Source of the DNA: Stenocarpella maydis
Taxonomy: Eukaryota; Ascomycota; Sordariomycetes; Diaporthales; Diaporthaceae
Assembly (NCBI GenBank): GCA_002270565.1
Contig: NQMI01000072.1
Coordinates: 71,664 to 135,663 of the forward strand
Reading direction: 5' to 3'
DNA: 64,000 nucleotides
Shown here: positions 1 to 10,033 of the stretch, piece after piece
Layout of the letters: each line of letters starts with the position of its first letter
How positions within the stretch are numbered: the first letter of the stretch is position 1
Notes under the pieces: model-generated
Database searches by the model: none
Told to the model about the DNA's origin: nothing
Seen by the model: only the letters and a program-made list of their open reading frames with translations
Position numbers and translations under genes: made by a program

Positions 1-781
1 GAGATCGGGCCAGGTATGCGAGCCGTTGAAGCTTTCTGCTAAGAAAATTCATCGAGGGTATTGGTCTCCGAGGCAAGGCACTCAAACAGACCCAATTGCT
101 ACGGGCTGAGCCGGAGCAAGGTGGATGAAAGAGCACGGCGGGCAGCAGAGCACGCACATTTCCGTGGGTTTCAAGGATACTTTGTATTCTATTCTGAGAA
201 TGAGTCAGGCTCCCACCCAACTCTTTACAGGCCTCCGAAGTTGTACGTAGACTGAGGAGGCTGTTGTGGACATTTGCGGTAGTTAGACTGTTGCGCGTCC
301 CCGGGAAACTGCTGGGCCGAGGCAACGTTATGGTGGACCTGACTTGAGATATGGTCCAAAATTATCTCAACCCAGTTCAAGTCCTGATCCTTTAGACTAT
401 AACCCTCATCACCTCGGCTAACGTGAGTTCCGAAGAGCCAAATAAAGGAACCATCAGGGTCTTCTAGTTCCAAGGCCTTTTGTATTGTTTTGCTTGACGC
501 CTGGGGGGGGGGTGGCTGATGATATATACGAGTGGCTTCGACTGGTTTGGCTCTTGGCGGACTGTTGGACGTTTAGCCGCACAAATTGAATCAACCTCCG
601 GGCAGCGGAGCCTCAGTGGCCTGAAGCAGGTTTGCCCTGCTGCATTCTCTGGTTTGGCGACAGTCGAATATTCGGTAGGTGGTAGGTGTCAACAGGACGG
701 AGATATCGAAGAACACTGTCAGCACGGGCAAGCACACGCTGCCCGTTGCAGTATCGCCTTTCCAACACTAGTCTGTGGCCA
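1..781. other. Spacer before COG5, no recognised gene
   Basis: No frame here looks like a known protein. A minus-strand frame at 225-473 (82 codons) has a fairly natural amino-acid composition, but I recognise no domain and see no partner exon. A run of ten G lies near 506. The right end would hold the COG5 3' untranslated region. Confidence 0.5.
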
Positions 782-2116
782 TCAACGTCCCAGGTTCCCT
801 GTTACGCTGCCCACCATAACGGCGACCTCGCGGTCCCAGCCCGCGGCCCTCTCGCTCTTTGTCTTTGCCATGGCACTAGGCGGTTGGCTGCCGCGTATCA
901 CACACTCCCGAATAGCGGCCGCAACGTTGTCCTTGTTTGTCCTCAGTGTCCTCGCGGACACGCCACCCCGGTTGATGATCTCCTGGACACGGGACGACAG
1001 GGCGCCGGCCATTGTGCGCCAGAAATAGCTGGGCAGCGAGCCGGTTTCGAGGTAGGCCAGCAGGGGGTGGAGGAGGTTGCCGTGGCCCTTGTCGGTGCCG
1101 GTGCCCGGCGGCAGCAGTGGGTGTGCCGGGGCCTTTGTGGCATCCAGGACCATCTCAAGCGCGACGATATTCTGGCATCGGGCGGCGACCTCGGCCAGGG
1201 TGCGCTCCAGCCTGGGCAGGGCAGCGAGGGCGTCGCGGAGGGTGGATGTGCTGCTCTGCAGCTGCGTACGCAGGTAGGCCTCGAGGGCTCGCAGCATCAA
1301 GAGGGGCGACCACTTCTGGCCCTTTTCGAGGGTGGTCGGAGAGAGGAGGTAGAGGGTTGTGAGTGCAGATACAGTCCTGGCCTTTGTCTCCTCAGACTGG
1401 GCGAATGTGGAGGAGCCCGAGGCGGACCCCATTGAGAACTCGCGTATTATCCTCTCGCTGGTCTCCCTGACGGCCGTCTCGATCGGCTGGGTGACATTGT
1501 CCTGCAGGGAGCGGATGCTGTCGACCCTGTCGAGGCCCTGGCCCTCGTCACCGGAGCCCTTGTGCTCGAGGATCTCGCGCAGGGACAGCATGGTGTGAGC
1601 GCAGCGTACCAGGGTCCTGTGGTCCTCCTTCTTGGTGCCCGGTGCCAGCTCGGCGTGCTGTATCTCGAGCTGGCGGCCGAGCTGCAGGCAGCGGCCGACG
1701 GCGCGTCCCAGCCTCAGGGTCTCCCACAGACGGCTGGCGACCTGCCTGACCTCGTCTGCCTCTGCGTGTTTCTGGATGACCTCCTTCTCGAGCTGCCTGT
1801 AGCTGTCGTTGAGGCTCCTGACCTGGCCGTCGAGCTCCCGGACGATCCTCCCGCTGGCCTCGGTCTGGTCCTTTGTGTGTGTGAGCAGGGGCAGGGCGGA
1901 GCGGGTGGTGAGGAGGTCGATGTGGGAGTCGATCTCCTGGATGTCGAAGAGGACGCGGGACAGTGGTGTCGAGAGGTCGAGGGGGGTATCGTTGGCGTTG
2001 TTTGTGGAGAGGACGAGGGTGTTTGCGAAGGCCGAGGGGGAGAAATCTGGGGCGACAAAGGTCTCGTAGTCGATGTAGGAGGGCTCCTCTTCGCGGCCGT
2101 CTGTTGGGCTGTCCAT
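782..2116 (-). CDS. COG5: Conserved oligomeric Golgi complex subunit 5
   Basis: COG5 is a lobe B subunit of the COG tethering complex, which acts on the cytosolic face of the Golgi in retrograde vesicle traffic. The frame gives 444 residues in one exon. The N-terminus carries the hallmark stretch around SYIDYETFVAPDFSP (residues about 13-27), then LDLSTPLSRVLFDIQEID and a helical, coiled-coil-like segment (about residues 70-180) rich in Q, E and L. The frame stays open further upstream, but the ATG at 2116 starts just before the conserved block, so I chose it. Length fits fungal COG5, which is shorter than the animal protein. No sign of damage. Confidence 0.88.
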   Translation of the reverse strand: MDSPTDGREEEPSYIDYETFVAPDFSPSAFANTLVLSTNNANDTPLDLSTPLSRVLFDIQEIDSHIDLLTTRSALPLLTHTKDQTEASGRIVRELDGQVRSLNDSYRQLEKEVIQKHAEADEVRQVASRLWETLRLGRAVGRCLQLGRQLEIQHAELAPGTKKEDHRTLVRCAHTMLSLREILEHKGSGDEGQGLDRVDSIRSLQDNVTQPIETAVRETSERIIREFSMGSASGSSTFAQSEETKARTVSALTTLYLLSPTTLEKGQKWSPLLMLRALEAYLRTQLQSSTSTLRDALAALPRLERTLAEVAARCQNIVALEMVLDATKAPAHPLLPPGTGTDKGHGNLLHPLLAYLETGSLPSYFWRTMAGALSSRVQEIINRGGVSARTLRTNKDNVAAAIRECVIRGSQPPSAMAKTKSERAAGWDREVAVMVGSVTGNLGR

Positions 2117-3369
2117 TTTGGATGTGCTCACCGGGTACGGTCGGAGCAGTATTGCGATGCTGTTTTCGAGTTTATCGAGGAGGGGCTTCCGTGGTGTTTG
2201 TGGGCATCGTCTGTATCGGTCAGTGGGTGGCCCTTGAGCTGCTAATGGCTGGCTGTTGTAACGGTAGTCGTTGGTTGGAAGTCGAAGCTCGGAAAAGCTC
2301 CCCACGATCTATCTGGCTTCAATGGAGCTTGGGCCCTGGCCGATTTGGGTGCAGGGGTAACGCATCGACGCACACAAGCTATACTCCGTACTCCGTACTC
2401 GGGCTCCAGCGGCTTCTTCCCCTTGTCGGATGAAGTCATCTGATATACACTACCTATGTACGGAGTACCTGTGCATCCATGTACCTCTGTACTTATGTAT
2501 CGGATGTGTCTATGTATCTTATGTACCTAAATACAGTACACTTCGGTCTGTCAACATTGGGTTTAGCAGCAAGACTAAACAGACCAACTAGTAGGCACAC
2601 ACATCCCATGGACTTTTTGATTCAGTCCATCCACAGGTATGGTCAGCAATAAACACCGCAACAACAACAAATACATACAAATAAGCACCAGCAAGAATAT
2701 ACTACAAGATGACGTTCTTCGCGTCTTCGGTCTTGGCGAGCTTATCCGCTTATCCTCCACGCTAGGAGGGATAGATCCATGCTCTCCGCCAATCTGCCCC
2801 ACCATTATCCACCTCCCCCCGCCTTCCCATTGGCTGCACTGCTGCTGAGTGATTTTCGAGCCTGAGCTCTGACTGGCCTGACAGTCTCCCTGGGCCTGCG
2901 GCTTCTTCGGAGTCTCGGCTCTTGTGGGATTTTGCTGCTGTAGCAGCAACTGACTTTTAAGCATTTGCCGTAGAGTCCAGGTCAGAGCGTCGGTCGAGCA
3001 CAACTCTTATTCTTGTTCCTCCGCTCCTCATCGCTCCCTCCAGAACCTCCCCCCTCCATTCCAGACATCACAACACGACGCGACATGACATGACATGACA
3101 TGACAGGGCCCTGTCTCTCCGCCTCTCTCTGCTCGCCTGTCTGTTTACCCTTCCGACTAGACCGATTTCTTGATTGAAATGCGGTCAGCGAGCTAGAAGA
3201 AACCGAGTTGATCTAATCCTCGCCAATCAACGAGCTGGCTGCACTGCGTCGTGCCCGATATATAATATATTTATTTTCTCCGTGAACCGACGTCAGCGAC
3301 AAGTGCTTGCTCGAATAACGATACCGCGATAAATCGAATCCCCCGAGAGGGACATCCCATCCGCCCAAG
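2117..3369. other. Divergent promoter spacer with TACGGAGTA motifs
   Basis: Shared upstream region of COG5 (leftward) and the DUF2434-like gene (rightward). It holds two overlapping TACTCCGTA copies (2382-2397), one TACGGAGTA (2459-2467), and a short GACAT tandem at 3082-3105. The minus frame at 2575-3003 is low-complexity and unconvincing as a gene. Confidence 0.5.
3082..3105. repeat. GACAT pentanucleotide microsatellite
   Basis: Nearly five tandem units of GACAT, about 265 bp upstream of the ATG at 3370. Probably in the promoter or 5' leader of that gene. Confidence 0.8.
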
Positions 3370-5112
3370 ATGCCCGTCTTCGACGCCAGGGATATCATCT
3401 CGTGGGCCCCCGGCGACAACGACACAGACACCGTCATCGGCGGCATCCACTTCAACCTGACGGCCCTCAAGCACTGGAACTTCACCCTCTATTCCAACGG
3501 CACCCTCTCCAATGGCTCCCGCTGCATGCTCACCTTTGGCGACTACACCCCCAAATACGTCTTCCCCAACGGCACCTTCCTCAACACCACCTCGTGCTAC
3601 ACGCCCATCGACCCCATACACACCAGGGGCTTCATCAGCATCGCCCTGGCCGTGGTCTTTGGCGTCGCCCTCGTCTTCACCCTCATATGCCTCAAGAAGC
3701 ATGGCACCATGTACCTGCCCACCGAGAAGCGCTTCAGGCCCGTCGGCAGGAGGTGGCAGTGGTACTGGATGATCGCAATGTGCGCCACCGGCTTCGTCAG
3801 CCTCGTCACAAACATCGACGTCGACCGCTACTACCTCCCTGAGATCCCCATCGTCCTCACCTCCTTCTTCTGGTTCCTCATGAACCTGTGCTCCATGGCC
3901 GCCGTCTGGGAGGCCGTCCGCCACTGGGGCAGCTGGCAGGAGAGGCAGTTCATCGACCCGGACCCCTTCCGCCTCAAGATGGACGACAGGCGCGCCAAGT
4001 TCGAGTTCTGGGTGCCTCTCTTCTTCTACCTCTGGTGGTGGCTCGACTTCTTCATGGGCATCCCCCGCAACTGGGGCTCCCTGGAACTGCAGCGCTCCGA
4101 GGAGCAGACCTGGGCCAGGGCCGCCCCCGGCGCAACCGACAACAGGCTCAAGGCCGCCGCCTTCCTGCTTCTCATGTGCTGGCTCACCACCGCCTACTAC
4201 CTCCGCCACTCCATCAAGCACTACAAAGAGCGCAACAGGGGCATCTTCAACCGCGCCCTCGGCTTCGTCAAGTTCACCCCCTACCGCTTCATGCTCATCC
4301 TCCCTCTCGCCCTCTCCGTCGTCGCCTACCAGGCCCTGAGCTCCTGGAAGTTTGAGTACTCGGTCATGGACATCCGGGGGGACAATGTTGCTACATTTGT
4401 CGGCGGATACGCCCCGGCCCTGTTGATCCTGCTCGTGCAGATCGTCGCCGGCTTCCTCAACCCCAACGAGGACAGAGAGCTCATCCGCCAGCGCCGCATT
4501 CGCGGCGCCCAGGCTGACCACGAGCTCGGCGTCGTCCGGAAGCCCGCCTGGTGGAGGCGCCTCAACGGCGAGGTGCGCGAGGGCGAGACCATGCGGGAGC
4601 GTATTGCTCGAAATGTCCGCGAGGTCGGCGGAGGCCGAGCCACGGCCAAGAACATCGACGAGATGCATGAGGTCCGTGTGAGGGAGGCAGATGCCTCCAA
4701 TGCCCAGCCCGATGTTGAGGCCGGCCAGGTACGACGCACCACCTCCAACGCTGGAGCTGTCCCTGCAGCGCGCAGCGCGCCGGGCTTCACCGCCTTCTCC
4801 GCCAACAGCGACCGCCGCCGATCAGAACAGGCCGTGCAGGCCGTGGCAGGACTGTTGTTCCCCAACGCCGGAAATGCCCAGAGCTTTGCGGACCGGGTGA
4901 GCTACCTCTCGACCGACGGGCCACCTCCGCCGTATCCGGAGCCCGCCCAGCACCCACAGCACGAGGAGCGGGGCCGCCAGCACAGTGACGACTCAGCCAG
5001 GTCCGCGACGGGATCTGCACGGCCTGCCCCTGCCAATAGGAGCACAAGCGCAAACACCAGTAATTCCATCTCGTCTCCGCCACAGCAGATCAAGAGCATG
5101 CTGGATGTATAG
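3370..5112 (+). CDS. DUF2434-like multi-pass membrane protein
   Basis: A single-exon 580-residue protein. The N-terminal 80 residues look extracytoplasmic, with several N-x-S/T sites and two Cys. About seven hydrophobic segments follow, roughly at residues 93-112, 135-150, 158-185, 215-232, 262-280, 300-325 and 340-365. The remaining 200 residues are hydrophilic and disordered (Arg-, Ala-, Pro- and Ser-rich). The WWWLDFFMGIPRNWGSL stretch and overall layout match, from memory, the fungal family DUF2434 (PF10361), whose biochemical role is not established. The ATG at 3370 follows a purine at -3 and is the first in frame. Codon use is strongly GC-biased at third positions, as in a well-conserved gene. 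Confidence 0.75.
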   Translation: MPVFDARDIISWAPGDNDTDTVIGGIHFNLTALKHWNFTLYSNGTLSNGSRCMLTFGDYTPKYVFPNGTFLNTTSCYTPIDPIHTRGFISIALAVVFGVALVFTLICLKKHGTMYLPTEKRFRPVGRRWQWYWMIAMCATGFVSLVTNIDVDRYYLPEIPIVLTSFFWFLMNLCSMAAVWEAVRHWGSWQERQFIDPDPFRLKMDDRRAKFEFWVPLFFYLWWWLDFFMGIPRNWGSLELQRSEEQTWARAAPGATDNRLKAAAFLLLMCWLTTAYYLRHSIKHYKERNRGIFNRALGFVKFTPYRFMLILPLALSVVAYQALSSWKFEYSVMDIRGDNVATFVGGYAPALLILLVQIVAGFLNPNEDRELIRQRRIRGAQADHELGVVRKPAWWRRLNGEVREGETMRERIARNVREVGGGRATAKNIDEMHEVRVREADASNAQPDVEAGQVRRTTSNAGAVPAARSAPGFTAFSANSDRRRSEQAVQAVAGLLFPNAGNAQSFADRVSYLSTDGPPPPYPEPAQHPQHEERGRQHSDDSARSATGSARPAPANRSTSANTSNSISSPPQQIKSMLDV

Positions 5113-8098
5113 GCGTCGGCTTGGTCCCTCGGGCACATCAGCTTGTCTTGAAAAGCCCTCGCCCACCCACCACCATTTATGAGACATGACGATATAATGG
5201 CGGAAATAAATACACACTCATTATAATAGGTATCTTGCATGGAGACGGCGACCGATTGGGCCGGTCTTCCAGCCTGGCGTTGTTGGGTCTCTGCACTTTG
5301 GGGAAAGGGGGGGGGTGGAGACCATCCGACACACTCCTTGGGGCACAGCACATTATATATAGACTTGCAAGTGTAATTATTGTAGCTAATTTGTAACTTA
5401 CGTTCGAACCTGAACGGCTTTTGGATAAGCCCTTAAGGCGGCCCGGGACTCATTCCCCAGTGGCTTGCATGGCGCTCCTCATAATGCTTGTGTCTTGACA
5501 TGGCCAAATGCTGGCGTCGACAGATGGAAGAACTCGAATGAAGGGCCGTAGGGTTTGGCTTAGTCCTTGAATGCAATTAATCATTCGCATGGGGACCTAG
5601 TTCTGTTCTCGATCCGATTGCAGTATCCTTGCTTTATATATGTATAGGGGGGGGGAGAGCTGCAGACGCTCCCGACACAGGGCATCCTCCCGGGCCATGC
5701 CAACAGCAGGCAAGAGGCACCCGTAGTCTTCAGCACAAGAGTTCCCGTTGCACCGTCATTGGCCCCCATTGAGGCCGACAGTTTGAATCCGCGAGTCAAC
5801 CTGGGGGAAAAGGTGACTGAGCGTTGTTAGTGCCCACGAGGGCCTCTTGCTTCTTTGCACCCGTGCCGTCTGCTCAGAATAATCGAACTCGGGGCGGGAG
5901 CCGGCCCCGCCGTGAAGAGGTATCGAGACTGCTGCTGGACCTGTTTGGCTGGCAGCCCGCGGGTGCGCGGTATAGTCAGCTATCCAGAGCCTACGATCGA
6001 AGAAGCTCCTGCGAAGGATCCCAAACTACCTTCGAGGCTGGGGCTTCCGGCCATGGCTGTCCGCTTTTGGTTCCCGCGCAGCGTGCGGCGCCCCGGCACA
6101 CCCGCACCTGTCCCGAATCGGCCCCACCGATTGATTCATTGTTGACGACGGGGAACGGGACCCGGCGTTCTGCATGGTGGGGGCCTTGGTTGGCGCCTCG
6201 GTTCTCACTCTGTACATGGAAGCAGAGGCCAAGAAGGCGGGCTGATCCTTGAGAAGCGGGGCAGCTGGTTGCTAATAAGCACAGCTGTTCAAGTCGTCTT
6301 GTATCGGAAGCCTGAGCAGTCTGGTGCCCCCTTCCCCTATGTCCCTGGGTAGCCCTCGCTCGACTATCGCGGCGCTCACATTCGTAGCCGCAAGACACGC
6401 TCACGCACCGTCGGCCGCCAGGGTGTTTTGCGGGTCGAGTGGCGGATGTGGACAGGTCGAGCCCCGCTATACCAAATTGCCATTGAATATTGGATTGCAC
6501 TGGCCAGCATCGGCCGCAGGAGGCAGTGAGGACGGCTGCCGCGGAGTCCCCACCAGCGGGGCTGTCCGTACGAGATTTAATCCACGGGCAGGCGGGTTTC
6601 GGGATATCAAAATGGGATTTTCCGGCTCGGTCCAGCCTCGCCTCTTGGGAAGAAGGCTCTGTTTTGTTCCCTGTTTGCTGTGTTGGCCGACTAGATACTT
6701 ATGGTTGAAGAGTATCAGAGAAGCACGGTGTGGGACGCGGATGGTTATGTCTATGGCGAGTTGAGGTAATCTTGGAGTCTTTCTGGATGGTTATTATTAA
6801 CGAGACGGCAAAGCGGCATATATGTGAACATAAACACAAAATTTGTCCTGTGCCGTGAACAAGGTTATGCGTCGCCGTTTCACTGTCGTTGTCGCCGAGG
6901 CATCTTGTGGTCAGCCTCGCAGGTTTTTCTTTTTCTCCGCCGACCGCACCCGGAGAAAATCTCCCATAGGTAAATTGATGCGGTTGGTGTCTTGGGCTTG
7001 GCGCTACATGGGATGGATCCAGCTGGGGGGATCCCCCCTCTCTTGTGTGGCTAAGGTTATTCCCCTGCCCGTCCTGAAACACCCGTGGATCGTGACCGAG
7101 CGGAAAATGGAGGCTACTTCGGCGGCAAGCGGGCAGCCCAGCTGGCAAAGACTTTCGAGAAGCCCGCTGGAAAGGAGTGCAGGGCGGACTATCCACCGAT
7201 ACCTACCTGCAGGATAGGAGAAATGCAGGCCCGGTCAGAGTCATCTGCTCTCAGGCGGGTAGTCAGAGGTGCTTGAGGTATCTTCGTAGGGTTGAAGGCA
7301 TTTACGCAGCCATGTTTCCATGACAATGTTTCTACTGCGGGAGATCGACCCGGCCGAACAGCGGATGGCAGGTGACTTGCCTTGGGATGTTTCTCGGCAG
7401 TGCATGATCGACCTGAGGCTCTTTGCCAGGGCGCTCAGGGCGCATTTGGTGAGTGAGTCGTCTCAGCCGGTCCATCGCGGCAATGCAGTGGGTCGGGATG
7501 TAACTGTAATCAGCCTTCTAGCGCATGTACTGCAAAGATGAACCCACTTTGCCCGTCTGATTTGTTCGCGTACCCGACATGACATCGCCTGCTCCCCCTG
7601 ATACACCCCTGAGCTCATCCCGGCTCGCGTTTAATTCTGACATGTCGAGCACACCCTGTCCTGGAGCCGCAAGCAAACACTTTGTCATTTGTCCGGGCAG
7701 CGCATGAAGCCAACTGCCACCAATCAAGGGGGGAGTTCGTGGCGTCTCCAGGGCAAAACTCATCTCGGCTCACACCGACAATGGCGGGTCTTCCTCGGTC
7801 GTCCTCTATGTGGGAATCGGGGGGCGGGGGGGGGGGGGGGGGACGAGAGCAGCGGCACAATACATAAGGGACATCGTCTGCATCCTGGCTTTCTTCTCTT
7901 GTATCTTCAGTCTCAGCTTAAGCTTCACGACAGTTCCCTCCTGTTTGGACAACAGCCATTCTTTTCTAGCAAGCCAGCTCTTGCGATATCATTCTTTGAA
8001 ACTATAAAAAAAATCAACACTCACTTACAGGCCGAGCCTACCAAGTTGTTCCAAACAAATCCCACAATATCAACCTCCCCAAACAAGAATCAGTCAAC
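5113..8098. other. Long gene-poor spacer
   Basis: Three kilobases without a recognisable gene. Frames above 100 codons (for example minus 5991-6500, plus 6324-6764, minus 6699-7196) are overlapping, Arg/Pro-rich and resemble no family, so I read them as chance frames. G-runs lie near 5309, 5647 and 7819-7842, the last being the longest in the window. The right 200 bp, pyrimidine- then AAC-rich, look like the LPMO promoter and 5' leader. Confidence 0.5.
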
Positions 8099-8851
8099 AT
8101 GTACAAGCAAATCTCCGCTGCCGCCCTCTTCGCCGCCGGCGTCTCCGCCCACGGCCGGGTCACCTCCCCGACCCCCCGCCCCCTGGGCGACGCCATGAAG
8201 GCCGCCTGCGGCACCCAGGTCTGGAACATGCAGTCGTCGGACCCCAACGGCAACATCCAGACCATGGCCCAGGTCGGCACCTCGCAGTCTGACTTCGACG
8301 CCACCAAGTGCCACCTGTGGCAGTGCCGCGGCTACCAGTTCGCCGACGCCACCGCGTCCTCGATCCAGCGCTTCGCCCCGGGCCAGAAGGTCCCCTTTGT
8401 CGTCGACATCGCCGCGCCCCACACGGGCGTCGCCAACGTCTCTGTTGTCGATCTCGGTGCGAACCGCGTCATCGGCGACGCGCTCATCTCGTGGGACTCG
8501 TACGCCTCCACGGCCACGGGCGTCAAGCCCGGCGACGAGAACTTCTCCGTCACCATCCCCGCCGACCTGCCCTCCACCTGCGCCACCGAGGGCGGCTGCG
8601 CCCTCCAGTGGTGGTGGGATGCCCGCTCCATCGACCAGACATACATGTCCTGCGTCGACTTTGTCGTATCTGGCGCCTCCGGCTCCGGCTCCGGCTCTGC
8701 CTCTGGCTCTCCCTCGGGATCTGCCTCGGGCTCCGGCTCGGCCCCCTCCCCCACCAGCTCCGCTGCCCCTGCTGCCTCCAGCGCCGCTGCTGGATCTGAC
8801 TCCTCCTCCTCTTGCACCAAGCGCAAGACCCGCCGTGCCTTCCGCGCTTAA
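8099..8851 (+). CDS. Secreted LPMO-like chitin-binding type-4 protein
   Basis: A 250-residue single-exon secreted protein. Residues 1-18 form a signal peptide ending ...GVSA, so the mature chain begins with His (HGRVTSP), the first ligand of a copper histidine brace. A second candidate brace His is in IAAPHTGVANVSV (about residue 107). Cys pairs lie near residues 38, 66, 72, 161, 167 and 182. This matches fungal LPMO_10 / chitin-binding type-4 proteins, which oxidatively cleave polysaccharides or serve as secreted copper proteins; the substrate cannot be read here. After about residue 192 comes a Gly-Ser linker and an Ala/Ser tail ending in a basic cluster (KRKTRR). There is no hydrophobic C-terminal GPI signal. 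Confidence 0.8.
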   Translation: MYKQISAAALFAAGVSAHGRVTSPTPRPLGDAMKAACGTQVWNMQSSDPNGNIQTMAQVGTSQSDFDATKCHLWQCRGYQFADATASSIQRFAPGQKVPFVVDIAAPHTGVANVSVVDLGANRVIGDALISWDSYASTATGVKPGDENFSVTIPADLPSTCATEGGCALQWWWDARSIDQTYMSCVDFVVSGASGSGSGSASGSPSGSASGSGSAPSPTSSAAPAASSAAAGSDSSSSCTKRKTRRAFRA

Positions 8852-9388
8852 GCGGTTTCCCGGCCTCGATTTCTTTTAAAGGCGCGGCGCTCTCGGGTTC
8901 CTAGAGTACCCAAAGGGCATGTGTCTGAGTAGGATCGGGTCGTGAGTGTCTTGGTGACTGGGGGATGAGATCTGCTTCCTGGGTGGTTGTGGGCTGGAAA
9001 CTGTTGTTGCTTCTCTGTATATACCATACAAATTCAAGACTTTTGTACATGTTCCTAATTCATTGACTGATGTGTCTCTCAGGCATGACTTCCAGTTGTG
9101 ACTTTGAAACGCTATATTGGTAGGTAGAGTGTACTAATTTATGCTGATGAGTAACCACTGCCACGGCTTTTGTCCTGATTACCTAGGTACTTTGGCTTAT
9201 TTGTAACTAATCTACCCATACTTGGGCCGCCCTTAGGCTGCTTTTACAACTTAGTATATTCGGCTACATTTCGTAGTGGCTTCAGAGTGCTGGTATTCGT
9301 ATCGGAGGCTAAATCTGGAGCGAATTTAATTGATAAAAATTAGCTACAGCAACTACAGAGTCTAGCCTCATCACTAGGCTGCCACCAC

Positions 9389-9498
9389 GTCTTTGAGCCT
9401 TTACAAACGTATGAAGGGACCGTCGTGGCTCTTTTTATTCTTTCCTTCCTCATTTTGAAGAGGGTATTGCCATCGGACTAAAACTGAGACCAGCTACA
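9389..9498. repeat. Dispersed repeat, copy A
   Basis: The first 57 bp (from GTCTTTGAGC) match 17699-17756 at roughly 80 percent by eye, including the core TATGAAGGGAC and the following CTTTTTATT. Weaker similarity resumes after the assembly gap in the other copy. Ends are uncertain. No coding content or terminal repeats seen. Confidence 0.6.
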
Positions 9499-9990
9499 GA
9501 GTCACACAAAAAGATAAATTTGAGGGGTGGGGAAGAGAGTCTGCATACCTAGTGTAATCATTGAATGAACCAACCTTGATATATACCTAGGTAGAGTAAA
9601 CAAATGAGCGCATTGGTGACCTGTGTAGATAACATGAGGAACAAGTGTCAAGAAAAGATAGTCTGAATATGACATAGCAGAAATTTAGGCACAGCACACT
9701 GCTAGTGAGTATGGCCGACAGGCTAAGCAACACCAGCGCCGGTTACACTTACCATAGTGTCGAAAAGCACAACAGTAAGGAAAGAGCCAGTAATTGGCAA
9801 GAATTAATTGCTCAAAATTTCCACATAAAAGAAATTGTCTTCTCTCCGGGAGGAGGACTTTTACCCGCAATTGCTTATCACTCAAATCATCTCTGCCCAC
9901 GAAAATCAATTGATACGTCTGAAAGCAAACTACCTACCCGAGACTTACACCCTACTTGTTTGCCCAAGTAGCACCCTATTATCATTGGGC

Positions 9991-9999
9991 TTATAAATA
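9991..9999 (+). promoter_or_regulatory. TATA-like box of the ART-like gene
   Basis: TTATAAATA, 35 bp before the ATG at 10034, so the leader must be short. Placement is consistent with a core promoter but not proven. Confidence 0.4.
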
Positions 10000-10033
10000 C
10001 GTGTACCTGGCCTGAGCACGACAATCAACAACA

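Larger units (their letters stand above)
8852..10033. other. AT-rich spacer with dispersed repeat copy
   Basis: No gene recognised. It holds a stretch at 9389-9498 that resembles intron 3 of the alpha-dioxygenase gene, two TACCTAGGTA palindromes (9180, 9584), and at its right end the promoter of the next gene with a TATA-like box at 9991. Confidence 0.5.

Noticed and set aside
686..1435. Plus-strand 249-codon frame over COG5
   Set aside because: Antisense shadow of a well-conserved COG5 exon; no family resemblance.
3271..4668. Minus-strand 465-codon frame over the DUF2434-like gene
   Set aside because: Composition (Gly/Ala/Val/Glu-rich) is the mirror of GC-rich codons on the other strand.
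5991..6500. 169-codon minus frame in the 5-8 kb spacer
   Set aside because: Arg/Ser/Gly-rich, overlapped by other frames, with no start context or family.
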